The notes beneath the pieces were generated by a model. It worked only from the letters and a program-made list of their open reading frames with translations. It did no database searches and was not told where the DNA came from. Made by a program: the position numbers and the translations under genes. A DNA stretch of 9,329 nucleotides from CAZNYG01 sp964577205 (GTDB taxonomy: Bacteria > Elusimicrobiota > Endomicrobiia > Endomicrobiales > CAIRNS01), in NCBI GenBank assembly GCA_964577205.1, contig CAZNYG010000073.1, forward strand, positions 1 to 9,329. Reading direction: 5' to 3'. Of the stretch, positions 8,308 through 9,329 are shown piece after piece. The first letter of the stretch is position 1, and each line of letters begins with the position of its first letter.

Positions 8308-9329
8308 TCCCGATGTGCTCACATGCCTTGCGAACTTAAGCAGCGATGAGGTCTTTACCCCGCCGCAGCTCGCGAACAAAATGCTCGATTTGCTGCCTCA
8401 GGAAATTTGGACAAACAAAAATGCCGCTTTCCTTGATCCTTTTTCAAAGTCCGGCGTTTTTTTAAGAGAGATCGCGAAACGATTGATGACCGGCTTGGAA
8501 CAGTCAATCCCGGATAAGCAGAAACGCATTGACCATATATTCCGCAATCAGCTTTTCGGCATTGCCATAACAGAATTGACTGCTCTGCTTTCCCGAAGGT
8601 CGGTTTACTGTTCCAAAACAGCCAACGGAAAATATTCCGTCTGTGAAAGCTTTGATGACCAGCAGGGAAACATTCTTTTTAAAAGGATCGAACATGTCTG
8701 GGTTGATGGAAAGTGTCAATTTTGCGGCGCGAGCCAGCAGGAATATGAGAGAGGCGAAGAGCTTGAAACACACGCGTATCAATTTATCCATACAAACAAA
8801 CCGGAGGAGATCTTTAATATGAAATTCGACGTCATCATTGGAAATCCGCCTTATCAGTTGAGCGATGGCGGCTTTGGCAGAAGCGCATCGCCAATATACC
8901 AGAATTTTGTTCAGCAGGCTAAAAAGCTTAATCCACGATTTCTGACCATGATTATCCCGTCCCGTTGGTTTGCAGGGGGTAAAGGACTGGATGAGTTTCG
9001 AAAAGAAATGTTGAATGATTCCAGAATCCGGAAAATCGTTGATTTTGAAGATGCCAATGAATGCTTTCCCGGAGTGGATATTGCCGGCGGCATTTGTTAC
9101 TTTTTGTGGGAAAGAGATTTCTCCGGTCCATGTGAAGTTGTAAATGTGCATAACGGCGCCGAAACAGTTTCAGAAAGAGCTCTGAATGAGTTTTTAACGT
9201 TTATACGTCATGGACAAGCAGTTCCTATAATACGCAAAGTGTTAGCAAAACAAGAAGAGAGTATGAGCGAACAAGTTTCTAGTAGAAAGCCTTTTGGTTT
9301 GGCGACAAACGAAAGACCACAAATAAAGG
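8285..9329 (+). CDS. Eco57I-like DNA adenine methyltransferase, restriction-modification component, 3'-truncated
   Basis: The frame is open from ATG 8285 to the window end (348 codons), so the C-terminus is outside. DEVFTPPQLANKMLDLLP (residues 21-38) is the usual start of the methylase fold. Motif I is altered, DPFSKSGVFLREI (51-63), with Lys where a glycine is normal. Cys109, Cys120, Cys144 and Cys147 (the last two as CQFC) could form a small zinc site between the motifs. Motif IV is NPPY at 187-190, followed by LTMIIPSRWF (220-229), typical of Eco57I-type N6-adenine methyltransferases. A target-recognition or nuclease part may lie beyond the window. The start overlaps the previous gene by 23 bases and has GAGG at 8274-8277, seven bases upstream, so the two are translationally linked. 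Which DNA site is methylated cannot be read from the sequence. Confidence 0.9.
   Translation, partial: MPNKSSYNPDVLTCLANLSSDEVFTPPQLANKMLDLLPQEIWTNKNAAFLDPFSKSGVFLREIAKRLMTGLEQSIPDKQKRIDHIFRNQLFGIAITELTALLSRRSVYCSKTANGKYSVCESFDDQQGNILFKRIEHVWVDGKCQFCGASQQEYERGEELETHAYQFIHTNKPEEIFNMKFDVIIGNPPYQLSDGGFGRSASPIYQNFVQQAKKLNPRFLTMIIPSRWFAGGKGLDEFRKEMLNDSRIRKIVDFEDANECFPGVDIAGGICYFLWERDFSGPCEVVNVHNGAETVSERALNEFLTFIRHGQAVPIIRKVLAKQEESMSEQVSSRKPFGLATNERPQIK

Noticed and set aside
8504..9151. Open frame of 215 codons on the minus strand over the second methyltransferase gene
   Set aside because: The plus-strand frame has clear motifs (NPPY, IIPSRWF) over the same stretch; the antisense translation has none.

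Overview
The window is bacterial and probably from a draft or metagenome-derived scaffold, because a run of ten N sits at 6292-6301. The left part (1 to about 6150) is GC-rich housekeeping DNA: the 3' part of carA, a complete carB, and a long double-domain member of the ThyX (flavin-dependent thymidylate synthase) family. All of it is pyrimidine metabolism. CarA and CarB make carbamoyl phosphate for UMP and arginine, and ThyX makes dTMP. The gaps between these genes hold short GC-rich inverted repeats of at least three families. Such repeats, together with a roughly 500-residue tandem ThyX, would fit a deep-branching Gram-negative lineage (PVC or Omnitrophota-like), but this taxonomic guess is weak and rests on memory of similar genomes.

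The middle (6144-6696) has no gene I can support. It holds more inverted repeats, the N gap, a heptamer tandem repeat and a 10-bp tandem repeat, and ends in a near-consensus sigma-70 promoter.

The right part (6697-9329) is accessory defence-type DNA with lower GC and more AT-ending codons. A minimal nucleotidyltransferase antitoxin gene (mntA) overlaps a HEPN toxin gene (hepT), whose last codons appear to be frameshifted. After a gap with a terminator-like hairpin come two overlapping DNA methyltransferase-family genes, the second running off the window. These look like the start of a restriction-modification or related defence operon with a divided methyltransferase: the first protein has a standard SAM-binding motif but no NPPY, and the second has NPPY but an altered SAM motif.

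The most interesting points are the complementary loss of ThyX signature residues between the two halves of the ThyX-like protein, the similarly complementary methyltransferase pair, the hepT tail frameshift, the apparently leaderless mntA promoter, and the clustering of repeat families in the carA-carB and carB-thyX gaps. Because of the N gap, linkage of the housekeeping part to the defence part is not proven by this sequence alone.
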